From: Mycobacteriaceae bacterium
GTDB lineage: Bacteria; Actinomycetota; Actinomycetes; Mycobacteriales; Mycobacteriaceae
Length of the DNA stretch: 64,000 nucleotides
Direction: 5' to 3'
Assembly: GCA_019749805.1 (NCBI GenBank)
Contig: JAIEPH010000062.1
Location: 45,911-109,910 of the forward strand
Shown here piece after piece: positions 1-8,285 of this stretch (position 1 is its first letter; every line of letters begins with the position of its first letter). The position numbers were made by a program, and so were the translations under genes. The notes beneath the pieces are model-generated. The model did no database searches, was not told the DNA's origin, and was given only the letters and a program-made list of their open reading frames with translations.

Positions 1-87
1 GCTGGAGAGTTCCTCGCGCATCTGATTCTTCACATCGCGCCAGCGGCCGTCGAGCGCGTTGCGTAGATGTTCCGCAGTGGGGGTCAT
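1..87 (-). CDS. N-terminal fragment, probable acyl-CoA dehydrogenase/oxidase (partial at window edge)
   Basis: The gene runs off the left edge of the window; only the first 29 codons, starting at an ATG, are visible. They read MTPTAEHLRNALDGRWRDVK and continue with an acidic helix. This opening resembles the N-terminus of a mycobacterial acyl-CoA dehydrogenase/oxidase family protein that I know from memory, but no catalytic region is visible, so the name is tentative. The gene is divergent from the VIT transporter gene, with about 95 bases between the two starts. Confidence 0.45.
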   Translation of the reverse strand, partial: MTPTAEHLRNALDGRWRDVKNQMREELSS

Positions 88-182
88 AACTCGACCGTAG
101 CCTTTTGACGGCCCGCCGAAACTGTGATGTGGAAAACCTAGGCAAGCCTTGCTGGACCAGCCGAAACAGGTGGCGTTGAATC

Positions 183-902
183 GTGCGCATGACTGCACCG
201 ACCGGCGTGCCGCACACGTCCACGCACCGGCACGCCGATGTGACCGGGGGATGGCTGCGCGCCGCGACCTTCGGGGCGATGGACGGCCTGGTCAGCAACA
301 CCGCCCTCATTGCCGGTGTTGCCGCCGCGGCCAGTGCGCACACCGTCGTGATCAGCGGTGTGGCCGGGCTGTTGGCCGGCGCGTTCTCGATGGCGCTGGG
401 CGAGTACACCTCGGTGACTACGGCCAACGAGCAGATCGAGGCCGAGGTCCTGGTGGAACGGCGGGCCTTTCGCAAGCATCCGCAGGCCGAAAAAGCGGAG
501 CTGGTGTCGATGTTGATAGATATGGGGATGACCCGCGAAACCGCTAACAAGGCCACCGAGGAAGTCCACCGCGACGAGAGCCGCGCGCTGAACTTCCACC
601 TCGTCCAGGAACTCGGCGTCGACCCGCGTGAGAAGCCGTCGCCGTGGGTGGCGGCCGGCTCGTCGTTCGTCATGTTCGCGATCGGTGCGATCATTCCGCT
701 GATTCCGTACCTGCTTGGAATCGAATCGCTGTGGCCAGGCCTGCTGTGCGGCGGAATCGGGCTGCTCGTCGCGGGTGGCCTCGCCGCCAGTTTCACCAAG
801 AGGCCGCTGTGGTTTGGGTCGTTGCGGCAGCTCGCATTCGGCGCCGTCGCCATCGCCGCCACCTACGCAGTGGGAAGCCTCGTCGGTACAGTCATCGCGT
901 GA
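183..902 (+). CDS. VIT1/CCC1 family membrane transporter (iron/manganese)
   Basis: 239 aa. VIT/CCC1 proteins move Fe2+ or Mn2+ out of the cytosol. The family pattern is visible: a first hydrophobic stretch with FGAMDGLVSNTALIAGVAAA, then the small-residue GLLAGAFSMALGEY helix, then a soluble acidic/basic segment (about residues 75-150, EQIEAEVLVERRAFRKHP). That segment is the position of the metal-binding domain in longer family members. Three C-terminal membrane helices follow. Start: GTG at 183; an in-frame ATG at 189 gives a protein two residues shorter. The stop codon overlaps the GTG of the next gene (GTGA), so the two are probably co-translated. A weak inverted repeat lies about 35 bases upstream. 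Family assignment is secure; the metal is inferred. Confidence 0.88.
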   Translation: MRMTAPTGVPHTSTHRHADVTGGWLRAATFGAMDGLVSNTALIAGVAAAASAHTVVISGVAGLLAGAFSMALGEYTSVTTANEQIEAEVLVERRAFRKHPQAEKAELVSMLIDMGMTRETANKATEEVHRDESRALNFHLVQELGVDPREKPSPWVAAGSSFVMFAIGAIIPLIPYLLGIESLWPGLLCGGIGLLVAGGLAASFTKRPLWFGSLRQLAFGAVAIAATYAVGSLVGTVIA

Positions 903-2011
903 TCAAGCTGCGGTACAGCCTGTTGGCGACCGCCTTGTTGCTTTCCGCCTGCAGTCCCGCATCTGTGTCGTCGACCGGCTTGGAGTACCTCGGGCAGGTC
1001 AATTTCCCGACCGGCTACGTATTCGACGACACGACGGTCGGGGGACTCTCGGCGATCACCTACGACCCCGGCCGCCAGGTGTATTACATCATCAGCGACG
1101 ACCGCTCGGCGAAGAACCCGGCAAGGTTCTACACCGTCCGAATCACCTTGAGCGACAATAGACTGATCGGTATCGAGTGGCGCGAAAACACCTCGCTGCT
1201 GGACCGGTCCGGCGCACCATTTCCGCCGCTGTCGCCTGACGCCACGCCTCCGGTGATACCTCCGGATCCCGAAGGCATCGCCTTCGACGAACGCCGCCAA
1301 CAGCTGTACTGGTCCAGCGAGGGCGAGCGAATCGTCAAGGATCCCAATCGGCCGCTGCTGCTGGATCCGTGGGTCCGTGTCGCCGGGCTCGATGGCGCGT
1401 TCCGCGGTCAATACGACCTGCCGCCCGTGTTGTCGATGTCGCAGCACGACACGGGCCCCCGCACCAACAACGGTCTCGAGGGACTGACGTTGACGCCGAG
1501 CGGCAAGTATCTGTTCGCGGGAATGGAAGACCCAGGTTTCAACGACGGCGCCCCGCCGACCGCCGACACAGGTGCCCTCACCCGCGTCACCCGATTCGAC
1601 GTCTCGACGGGCACTGCCACCGCGCAGTACGCCTACCCGCTGGACCCGATCAGCGCGCCGAACGGCGGCGCGAACGGGCTGTCGGATCTCGTCGCACTCG
1701 ACGACGACAACTTCCTGGTGATCGAACGCTCGCACGGCACCCACAATGTCGCGCGCATCTATCGGGCCAGCACCGCCAACGCCGACAACATCCTGGACAC
1801 GCCGTCACTCGCGGACGCGCCGCCGAGCGCGATGACCAAGAGTCTGGTGGCCGATCTGTCGACGATTGCCCAGGTGCAGAACCTGGACAACGTCGAGGGA
1901 ATTACGTTGGGTCCCAGGCTTTCGGACGGCAGGCAGGTCATCGTGCTCGTCGCTGACGACAATTTCTCGGACGACCAGATGACGCAGTTCTACGCGTTCG
2001 CGATGGAGTGA
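899..2011 (+). CDS. Esterase-like activity of phytase family lipoprotein
   Basis: 370 aa when started at GTG 899, which overlaps the VIT stop (GTGA). The ORF track extends this frame upstream into the VIT gene, but that extension is out of phase with a credible gene. The N-terminus VIKLRYSLLATALLLSACS is a lipoprotein signal with an LSAC lipobox, so the mature protein should be lipid-anchored outside the membrane. The body has the repeated beta-propeller-like blocks of the 'esterase-like activity of phytase' family: GGLSAITYDP, YYIISDDR, DPEGIAFDER, NNGLEGLTLTPSGKYLF, GGANGLSDLVALDD, NLDNVEGITLGP. Substrate unknown. The stop codon lies inside the left arm of a 53-bp palindromic element. Confidence 0.82.
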   Translation: MIKLRYSLLATALLLSACSPASVSSTGLEYLGQVNFPTGYVFDDTTVGGLSAITYDPGRQVYYIISDDRSAKNPARFYTVRITLSDNRLIGIEWRENTSLLDRSGAPFPPLSPDATPPVIPPDPEGIAFDERRQQLYWSSEGERIVKDPNRPLLLDPWVRVAGLDGAFRGQYDLPPVLSMSQHDTGPRTNNGLEGLTLTPSGKYLFAGMEDPGFNDGAPPTADTGALTRVTRFDVSTGTATAQYAYPLDPISAPNGGANGLSDLVALDDDNFLVIERSHGTHNVARIYRASTANADNILDTPSLADAPPSAMTKSLVADLSTIAQVQNLDNVEGITLGPRLSDGRQVIVLVADDNFSDDQMTQFYAFAME

Positions 2012-2060
2012 ATTCGGCGCGCTGACGCACCGTCACGGGCTGTTGGCGCGCCCGATTCGC
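2008..2060. repeat. 53-bp palindromic element (15-23-15), copy A; likely bidirectional terminator
   Basis: Left arm GTGAATTCGGCGCGC (2008-2022), a 23-base loop, and right arm GCGCGCCCGATTCGC (2046-2060) with three mismatches to the perfect complement. The first 18 bases are identical to the element at 55408, and the arm and loop lengths are the same there. It sits between two convergent genes (esterase-like lipoprotein and MFS pump) and overlaps the lipoprotein stop codon. A transcription-ending role is inferred from position and stem strength; there is no T-run. Confidence 0.6.
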
Positions 2061-2065
2061 AAGGG

Positions 2066-3271
2066 TCAGGTGTCGCTGCCGACGGTGATCGCGGTCGCCT
2101 CGTCGACGTCGTCGAGTTCCTCTTCGTCATCGATACCGATGAGGTGCGAACGGCTGAGCGCCAGGACACCCGCTGCCAGCAACACCGCCGCCGCGCCGAC
2201 CCAGTACGGGGCGTGGACGTTGACCCGTTCACCGAGCACACCGGCGAGCCACGGCGCCAATGCAGCACCGGAGAACCGGACGAAGCTGTAAGCCGCTGAG
2301 GCGACGCCTCTTTCGACCGGCGCAGCCTTCATCACAGTCTCGGTGATCAACGTGTTGTTGATACCGATGAACAATCCCGCCACCACCACACATGTCGCCA
2401 GCACGGTCTTGTTCTCGGTGGCGACGGCCATCGCCGCCAGAGTCGCGGTCATGGCCAAGAGATTCACGAGCAGCGTCGGCACGGTCCCGAAGCGCCGCTG
2501 CAGCCGCGGCGCGACGACCACCGACGTGAACGCCAGCGCGACCCCCCAACCGAAGAAGACCAGACCGATCTCGTGCGCGCTCATGTCGAGCGGAAACGGC
2601 GTGAAGGCCAGCAGCGTGAAGAAGCCGAAGTTGTACAGCAGCGCGGTGATTGCGACGCCGAGCAGACCGCGGTGGCGCAGCGCGCGGAACGGGTCGGCCA
2701 ACGTCGTCGCACGTCCGGCGGGGGGTGTCGACGGCAGCAAAAGTGCCGTGACGACGACGGCGAACGCCATCAGGGCCGACACCCCGAAGAACGGTCCGCG
2801 CCACGAGATCGATCCGAGCACTCCGCCGACCAGCGGGCCGACTGCGATGCCGACACCCAGCGCCGCCTCGTACAGGATGATCGCCTGCGCCACGGAGCCG
2901 CGCGCGGAATTGACGATCGTCGCCAACGCCGTCGCGATGAACAGCGCGTTGCCCAGGCCCCAAAGTGCCCGCCAGCCAACGATTTCGGTGACAGTATCTG
3001 ACATGCCCGCCAGGCCCGCACCAGCGATGATCACGACGAGGCCGAGTAGCAGTGTGCGTTTCGGGCCGATTCGGCTCGCCAGCACGCCGGTGATGAGCAT
3101 GGCGACGCCCATCACCGCCATATAGCTGGTGAACAACAACGACACCTGCGACGGCGACGCGTTCAGGTTGTCGGCGATCGGCTTGAGAATCGGGTCGACC
3201 AGGCCGATACCCATGAACGCGACGACGGACGCGAAGGCAACTGCCCAAACAGCTTTGGGTTGACGCCACAT
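2066..3271 (-). CDS. MFS transporter, drug-efflux-like
   Basis: 401 aa with about 12 hydrophobic segments, the usual MFS size. After helix 1 (AVWAVAFASVVAFMGIGLVDPIL) comes the DHA-type loop 2-3 region ASRIGPKRTLLLGLVVIIAG, matching the G-x-x-x-D/G-R-x-x-R signature position. A central loop follows helix 6 (TPPAGRATTLADPFRALRHRG). The C-terminus is a charged tail rich in D/E. The start is supported by AAGGAG about 10 bases upstream of the ATG. The marR gene lies directly upstream on the same strand with a 27-base gap, so the pair is probably one transcript in which the regulator controls the pump. Export of a toxic compound or drug is the likely role; the substrate cannot be read from sequence. 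Confidence 0.85.
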   Translation of the reverse strand: MWRQPKAVWAVAFASVVAFMGIGLVDPILKPIADNLNASPSQVSLLFTSYMAVMGVAMLITGVLASRIGPKRTLLLGLVVIIAGAGLAGMSDTVTEIVGWRALWGLGNALFIATALATIVNSARGSVAQAIILYEAALGVGIAVGPLVGGVLGSISWRGPFFGVSALMAFAVVVTALLLPSTPPAGRATTLADPFRALRHRGLLGVAITALLYNFGFFTLLAFTPFPLDMSAHEIGLVFFGWGVALAFTSVVVAPRLQRRFGTVPTLLVNLLAMTATLAAMAVATENKTVLATCVVVAGLFIGINNTLITETVMKAAPVERGVASAAYSFVRFSGAALAPWLAGVLGERVNVHAPYWVGAAAVLLAAGVLALSRSHLIGIDDEEELDDVDEATAITVGSDT

Positions 3272-3298
3272 AGGGGCGAATGCTCCTTTTCGTATCGA

Positions 3299-3736
3299 CT
3301 ATTTGGCGGCGGTGGGTGAGGCTGCGTCCGCGAGAAGTCCTCGCAACACACGAACTGCCTCACTGAGCGCCTGCCGATCCGACGCGTCCAGACGCTCCAG
3401 GTACGGCTCGATGGCGGCCTCGCGGTCCGCGCGCACCTGCCTCAGCGTCTCGACTCCCTTGGACGTGATCTGGACCAGCACGGCCCGCGCATCGTCGGGG
3501 TCTACGGTGCGTGACACATAACCTCGGTCTTCGAGCCTGCGCACCTGGGTGGTCATCGTCGGCTGCGAGCAGTGATCCAGCACCGCGAGATCCGATATCC
3601 GGGTCGGCCCCTTGTCTTCGATCGTCGACAGCAGCCGCGCCTGCGCGAAGGGCAGGGGTAGCCGGGCGCGCTGCGTGGCCAGTCGGTTGATCCGGGCGAC
3701 CACATGCAGCAGGTCGGCGCCGAGGGTCTGAGTCAT
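3299..3736 (-). CDS. MarR family transcriptional regulator
   Basis: 145 aa starting at ATG 3736 ([20 protein letters not shown]). The ORF track begins 12 codons earlier, but that extension runs through the operator-like palindrome and has no ribosome site. The winged helix is visible: [20 protein letters not shown], the recognition helix [20 protein letters not shown], then the wing [21 protein letters not shown], followed by dimerisation helices. Length is typical. It is upstream of the MFS gene on the same strand and divergent from the ECF importer gene. The perfect palindrome CATAGTCTTACTATG just upstream is the obvious autoregulatory site. Confidence 0.88.
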   Translation of the reverse strand: MTQTLGADLLHVVARINRLATQRARLPLPFAQARLLSTIEDKGPTRISDLAVLDHCSQPTMTTQVRRLEDRGYVSRTVDPDDARAVLVQITSKGVETLRQVRADREAAIEPYLERLDASDRQALSEAVRVLRGLLADAASPTAAK

Positions 3737-3749
3737 GATCCCACTATTA

Positions 3750-3764
3750 CATAGTCTTACTATG
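3750..3764. promoter_or_regulatory. Perfect palindrome, probable MarR operator
   Basis: CATAGT-CTT-ACTATG, two perfect 6-base arms around a 3-base centre, 14 bases upstream of the marR start and about 80 bases upstream of the ECF gene. Size and AT-rich arms match MarR-family operators. The position would allow control of marR-MFS and possibly of the divergent ECF genes. Confidence 0.6.
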
Positions 3765-3845
3765 CAGTTCAAACGGACGGCAGACCGATTGCTGGTCGCA
3801 GCAAGGCGCCGACCATTCTTAGAAACCGCCTGGCAGAATCGTGCA

Positions 3846-5894
3846 ATGGCCGTGACCGGGGATTCGGGGGTGACTCGCCGTTCCGGCGCGCTGAGCCCGG
3901 GTGAATTGGCTCAGGCGTCGGTGATCGCGGCGCTGTCCGCCGCCACGGCGATCATTGCCGTCGTCGTTCCATTCGCTGCGGGCCTGTCGTTGCTCGGCAC
4001 CGTCCCGATGGGCTTGCTGGCCTACCGTTATCGGCTGCGCGTGCTGCTCACCGCGACTGTGGCGGGTGCGATCATTGCGTTCCTGATCGCCGGCATGGGC
4101 GGCTTCATGACCGTCGTCAACTGCGCCTACATCGGTGGACTGACCGGCATCGTCAAGCGCCGCGGGCGTGGTACGACGACGGTCTTTCTCAGTTCACTGG
4201 TCGCCGGGGCGCTTTTCGGTGTGTTCGTCGTGACGGCGCTGGCGATCCTGACGCGGCTGCGCCACCTGATCTTCGAATCGGTGACCGCAAACATCAACGG
4301 AGTGGCCGCGATCATCGCGCGGATTCCCGAGATGGAGGGCCTGGCCGAGCAGCTCAAACGCGACTTCGCCACCGCGCTGGACTATTGGCCGTTGCTGTTC
4401 TTCGCATCCTCGGTGTGGTCCATCGTCTTTGTCACACTCATCGGGTGGTGGGCGCTGTCGCGGGTGATGTCGCGACTGGTCGCCATCCCCGACGTGCACA
4501 AGCTCGATTCCTCGGCCGACAGCGGAACCATCGCCCCTGTGCCGACGCAGTTGCTTGACGTCCGCTTCCGTTATCCGAACGCCGACCACGACGCGCTCGG
4601 TCCGGTATCGCTGAACGTCGAACCCGGTGAGCACCTCGCGATCACCGGCGCGAACGGTTCGGGCAAGACGACGTTGATGCTGATGCTGGCCGGCCGCGAA
4701 CCGACGTCGGGCACCATCGACCGGCCCGGCGGCGTCGGGCTCGGCCGGCTCGGCGGTACAGCGGTGATCATGCAGCACCCCGAGAGTCAGGTGCTCGGTA
4801 CCCGGGTCGCCGACGACGTGGTGTGGGGTCTGCCTCCGGGGACGACCACGGACATCCCCACGCTGCTCGGCGAGGTCGGGCTGGACGGGCTCGCCGAGCG
4901 CGACACGGGCGGTCTGTCGGGCGGTGAGCTGCAGCGGCTCGCGGTCGCAGCCGCGCTGGCCCGTGAACCGTCGCTGCTGATCGCCGACGAGGTGACGAGC
5001 ATGGTCGACCAGGAGGGGCGGGGCGCGCTGATGTCGGTGCTGTCCGGGCTGACGAAGCACCACGACATGTCGCTGGTGCACATCACCCACTACAACGACG
5101 AGGCGGATGCCGCGGACCGCGCCGTCAATCTGACCGGCAACGGTGGCGCCGCCGACAACACGGACATGGTGGAAACCGCGTCGGCGCCGGCGGCCACCGT
5201 CACCGGCGACCACCACGCCGACAAGCCGGTGCTCGAACTCCGTGGGGTCAATCACGAATACGGCAGCGGAACGCCGTGGGCTGCAATGGCGCTGCGGGAC
5301 ATCACCTTCACCGTCAACGAGGGCGACGGGTTGCTGATTCACGGACTCAACGGATCCGGGAAGTCGACGTTGGCATGGATCATGGCGGGACTCACCGTCC
5401 CGACCAGCGGCAGCTGCCTGCTCGACGGTGTGCCGGTGTCCGATCAGGTTGGCGCCGTTGCCATCTCCTTCCAGGCGGCCCGCCTGCAGCTGATGCGCGG
5501 CCGGGTGGATCTCGAGATCGCATCTGCAGCCGGGTTCTCGCCGCGTGACCGCAAGCGGGTGAGCGAGGCGCTGGCCACCGTCGGCCTGGACAAGGCACTG
5601 GCGAAGCGGCGCATCGACCAACTGAGCGGCGGCCAGATGCGCCGCGTGGTGCTGGCCGGACTGCTGGCGCGCCAGCCCCGCGCGCTCATCCTCGACGAGC
5701 CTCTCGCCGGGCTGGATGCGGCGAGTCAGCGTGGGCTGCTACGGCTCCTGAGTGAGCTGCGACGCCACTTCGGGCTGACCATCGTCATCATCTCCCACGA
5801 CTTCTCGGGCCTCGAGGAAGTGTGCCCACGCACGCTGCATCTGCACAACGGGGTGCTGGCGGCGACACCGACGGTGGCGGGAGACAGATCGTGA
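3846..5894 (+). CDS. ECF-type importer: S-like membrane domain fused to two ABC ATPase domains
   Basis: 682 aa from ATG 3846; the ORF track starts 37 codons earlier in the operator region. A CAGAAT hexamer at -12 to -7 of this ATG would fit a leaderless start. Residues 1 to about 215 form a hydrophobic domain with several helices (DUF2232/S-component-like). ATPase 1 has Walker [11 protein letters not shown] near residue 268, signature LSGGELQR near 355 and Walker B LLIADEV. ATPase 2 has [10 protein letters not shown] near residue 500, LSGGQMRR near 592 and ALILDEP. It is coupled by a GTGA overlap to the EcfT permease, so both ECF ATPases, the T component and a putative S domain are present. 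Such modules import vitamins or metal ions; the substrate is unknown. It resembles M. tuberculosis Rv2326c. Confidence 0.85.
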   Translation: MAVTGDSGVTRRSGALSPGELAQASVIAALSAATAIIAVVVPFAAGLSLLGTVPMGLLAYRYRLRVLLTATVAGAIIAFLIAGMGGFMTVVNCAYIGGLTGIVKRRGRGTTTVFLSSLVAGALFGVFVVTALAILTRLRHLIFESVTANINGVAAIIARIPEMEGLAEQLKRDFATALDYWPLLFFASSVWSIVFVTLIGWWALSRVMSRLVAIPDVHKLDSSADSGTIAPVPTQLLDVRFRYPNADHDALGPVSLNVEPGEHLAITGANGSGKTTLMLMLAGREPTSGTIDRPGGVGLGRLGGTAVIMQHPESQVLGTRVADDVVWGLPPGTTTDIPTLLGEVGLDGLAERDTGGLSGGELQRLAVAAALAREPSLLIADEVTSMVDQEGRGALMSVLSGLTKHHDMSLVHITHYNDEADAADRAVNLTGNGGAADNTDMVETASAPAATVTGDHHADKPVLELRGVNHEYGSGTPWAAMALRDITFTVNEGDGLLIHGLNGSGKSTLAWIMAGLTVPTSGSCLLDGVPVSDQVGAVAISFQAARLQLMRGRVDLEIASAAGFSPRDRKRVSEALATVGLDKALAKRRIDQLSGGQMRRVVLAGLLARQPRALILDEPLAGLDAASQRGLLRLLSELRRHFGLTIVIISHDFSGLEEVCPRTLHLHNGVLAATPTVAGDRS

Positions 5895-6739
5895 CGGCAC
5901 CGACCGCGAACAAGCGGCAACGCAGGCCGGTGGTGCTGCTGCGCCCCGTGCCGGGTAACAGCGCCATCCATCGGCTGTGGGCCGGAACGAAACTGCTCAT
6001 GGTGGCGGCCATCGGAATCCTGATGACCTTCTATCCGGGGTGGGTTCCGATCGGTGCGGTTGCCGTGCTGGTGCTCATCGCCGCGCGAATCGCGCGGATA
6101 CCCCGCGGCGTGCTGCCGTCCATTCCGGGCTGGCTCTGGATTCTGTTGTTCTTCGGCGGTCTCACAGCGACTTTCGCCGGTGGCAGTCCCGTGATCGACG
6201 TCGGTTCGGTCGAGGTCGGGCTCGGCGGGCTGTTCAACTTCCTGCGGATCACGGCGCTGTCGATCGTTCTGCTCGGGCTGGGCGCCATGGTGTCGTGGAC
6301 GACCAACGTCGCCGAAATCGCCCCCGCCGTAGCCAAATTGGGCCGGCCGCTGAAGGCGCTGCGCATACCGGTCGATGAGTGGGCGGTGGCGCTGGCGTTG
6401 GCGTTGCGCGCATTTCCGATGCTGATCGACGAGTTCCGCGTTTTGTATGCGGCGCGCAGGCTGCGACCGAAAGAGCAAGCGGCCACCAGGCGAGGGCGCT
6501 TCCGTGCCGGGATGCTCGAGCTTGTCGACCTGCTCGCGGCGGCAGTCACCGTTGCACTGCGGCGGGCTGACGAGATGGGCGACGCGATCACCGCCCGCGG
6601 CGGCGTCGGGCAGATCTCGGCATCGCCGTCGGGTCCGAAGGCGATCGACTGGTGGGCGTTGCTGATCGTCGGCCTGATGTGCGCGACGGCGCTCGCGCTG
6701 GAGTTGACGATTCTGGGCACCAGCGCCGTCACGAGGTGA
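5891..6739 (+). CDS. ECF transporter T component (EcfT/CbiQ-like permease)
   Basis: 282 aa using GTG 5891, which overlaps the upstream stop (GTGA). The ORF track start at 5822 lies inside the ATPase gene. Membrane helices at the N-terminal half ([32 protein letters not shown]) and at the C-terminus frame a cytoplasmic helical region. That region contains [20 protein letters not shown] and the second coupling motif [13 protein letters not shown]; both match the conserved A-R-G type coupling helices of EcfT. It should couple the two ATPase domains of the upstream protein to substrate capture. It resembles Rv2325c. Confidence 0.85.
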   Translation: MTAPTANKRQRRPVVLLRPVPGNSAIHRLWAGTKLLMVAAIGILMTFYPGWVPIGAVAVLVLIAARIARIPRGVLPSIPGWLWILLFFGGLTATFAGGSPVIDVGSVEVGLGGLFNFLRITALSIVLLGLGAMVSWTTNVAEIAPAVAKLGRPLKALRIPVDEWAVALALALRAFPMLIDEFRVLYAARRLRPKEQAATRRGRFRAGMLELVDLLAAAVTVALRRADEMGDAITARGGVGQISASPSGPKAIDWWALLIVGLMCATALALELTILGTSAVTR

Positions 6740-6752
6740 GACCGGCCGCTAT

Positions 6753-6758
6753 TACGGT
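6753..6758 (+). promoter_or_regulatory. TANNNT -10 element for a leaderless tldD mRNA
   Basis: TACGGT occupies exactly -12 to -7 relative to the GTG at 6765, so transcription would begin at or next to the start codon. There is no ribosome-binding site in front of this GTG. Confidence 0.5.
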
Positions 6759-6764
6759 GGTGGC

Positions 6765-8282
6765 GTGACAGCGCAACGCCGAGTCGACCCCGACTTCCTC
6801 GAGCTGCCGCGCCATGAGCTGGCCGATGCGGCGCTATCTGCGGCGAAGGCCGCCGGAGCCAGTTACGCCGACCTGCGCATACACGCGATCACGACGGACC
6901 ACATCCAGCTGCGCGACGGTGAGCTGGAGGCGGCCGTGGTCAATCGCGAGATCGGGCTGGCGGTGCGGGTGATCGTCGACGGCACGTGGGGCTTCGCCTC
7001 GCACGCCGAGCTGCATCCCGGTACGGCCGCCGAGACCGCGCGCAGGGCCGTTCACGTCGCGGCGACGCTGAAGCCGTTGAACGCGGAACGCATCGAACTG
7101 GCACCCGAGCCGGTGTACTCGGATGTCAGCTGGGTCTCCGACTACCGAATCGACCCGTTCGCCGTCTCCGCGGCGGACAAGATCGCGGTGCTCGGCGAGT
7201 ACTCCGGCCGGCTGATGGCCGCCGACGGTGTGGATCACGTGTCGGCAGGGCTCCATGCCATGAAGGAGCAGACCTTCTACGCCGATACGTTCGGCTCGTC
7301 GATCACTCAGCAGCGGGTGCGGCTGATGCCGACGCTGGACGCCGTCACGGTGGACGCGGCGGCCGGGTCGTTCGAGACGATGCGCACACTGGTGCCGCCG
7401 ATGGCGCGGGGTTGGGAGGTCGTCGCGGGCGATGACGTGTGGAACTGGACCGACGAGCTGGCGCAGCTACCGTCCCTGCTGGCCGAAAAGGCCAAAGCGC
7501 CCAGCGTTTCGGCGGGGCCGACGGATCTGGTGATCGACCCGACCAATCTGTGGTTGACGATCCACGAGTCCATCGGGCACGCCACCGAATACGACCGCGC
7601 GATCGGCTATGAGTCCGCGTACGCCGGCACGTCCTTCGCCACCCCCGACAAGCTGGGCACCATGCGCTACGGGTCGACGGTGATGAATGTCACCGCCGAT
7701 CGCACCGTCGAATACGGTTTGGCCAGTGTCGGTTACGACGACGACGGGGTGGCCGCGCAGAGCTGGGATCTGGTGCGCGACGGCATCTTCGTCGGCTATC
7801 AACTGGACCGGGTGTTCGCGCCCCGGCTCGGTGTCGCACGCTCGAACGGCTGCTCGTACGCCGACTCGCCGCATCACGTGCCGATTCAGCGGATGGCCAA
7901 TGTGTCGCTGCAGCCCGGTACCGATGAGCTGAGCACCGACGATCTCATCGCCCGCGTGCAGGACGGCATCTACATCGTCGGCGACAAGTCGTGGTCGATC
8001 GACATGCAGCGCTACAACTTTCAGTTCACCGGACAGCGGTTCTTCCGGATTCGCGACGGCCGCCTCGACGGTCAGCTGCGCGACGTCGCGTACCAGGCGA
8101 CCACGACTGACTTCTGGGGATCGATGGAAGCCGTCGGCGGTCCGTCGACGTGGCGACTCGGCGGCGCGTTCAACTGCGGCAAGGCCCAGCCCGGCCAGGT
8201 GGCGGCCGTCAGCCACGGCTGTCCGTCGGCGCTGTTCCGCGGGGTGAACGTGCTCAATACGCGCGACGAGTCGGGGCGGTAG
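6765..8282 (+). CDS. tldD: TldD-like metallopeptidase (TldD/PmbA family)
   Basis: 505 aa starting at GTG. TldD is the zinc-bearing subunit of the TldD/TldE heterodimeric protease, which acts on unfolded or modified peptides in other bacteria. The metal site TIHESIGHATEYDRA is near residue 267 and fits the HExxxH pattern. The N-terminal half has the family fold (ELADAALSAAKAAGASYADLRI), and the conserved C-terminal block SNGCSYADSPHHVPIQRMANVSLQPGT is present. The tldE partner starts four bases after the stop. It resembles the Rv2315c/Rv2314c pair. Cellular substrate in mycobacteria is not known to me. Confidence 0.88.
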   Translation: MTAQRRVDPDFLELPRHELADAALSAAKAAGASYADLRIHAITTDHIQLRDGELEAAVVNREIGLAVRVIVDGTWGFASHAELHPGTAAETARRAVHVAATLKPLNAERIELAPEPVYSDVSWVSDYRIDPFAVSAADKIAVLGEYSGRLMAADGVDHVSAGLHAMKEQTFYADTFGSSITQQRVRLMPTLDAVTVDAAAGSFETMRTLVPPMARGWEVVAGDDVWNWTDELAQLPSLLAEKAKAPSVSAGPTDLVIDPTNLWLTIHESIGHATEYDRAIGYESAYAGTSFATPDKLGTMRYGSTVMNVTADRTVEYGLASVGYDDDGVAAQSWDLVRDGIFVGYQLDRVFAPRLGVARSNGCSYADSPHHVPIQRMANVSLQPGTDELSTDDLIARVQDGIYIVGDKSWSIDMQRYNFQFTGQRFFRIRDGRLDGQLRDVAYQATTTDFWGSMEAVGGPSTWRLGGAFNCGKAQPGQVAAVSHGCPSALFRGVNVLNTRDESGR

Positions 8283-8285
8283 TCG

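Noticed and set aside
644-898. N-terminal extension of the esterase-like ORF (ORF track start 644)
   Set aside because: It reads through the VIT gene in another frame; GTG 899 gives a proper lipoprotein signal and a GTGA overlap.
4194-5621. 475-aa antisense ORF across the ECF ATPase gene
   Set aside because: Shadow of a high-GC gene: no ribosome site, R/H/G/Q-rich nonsense protein, and the plus strand has clear ABC motifs.
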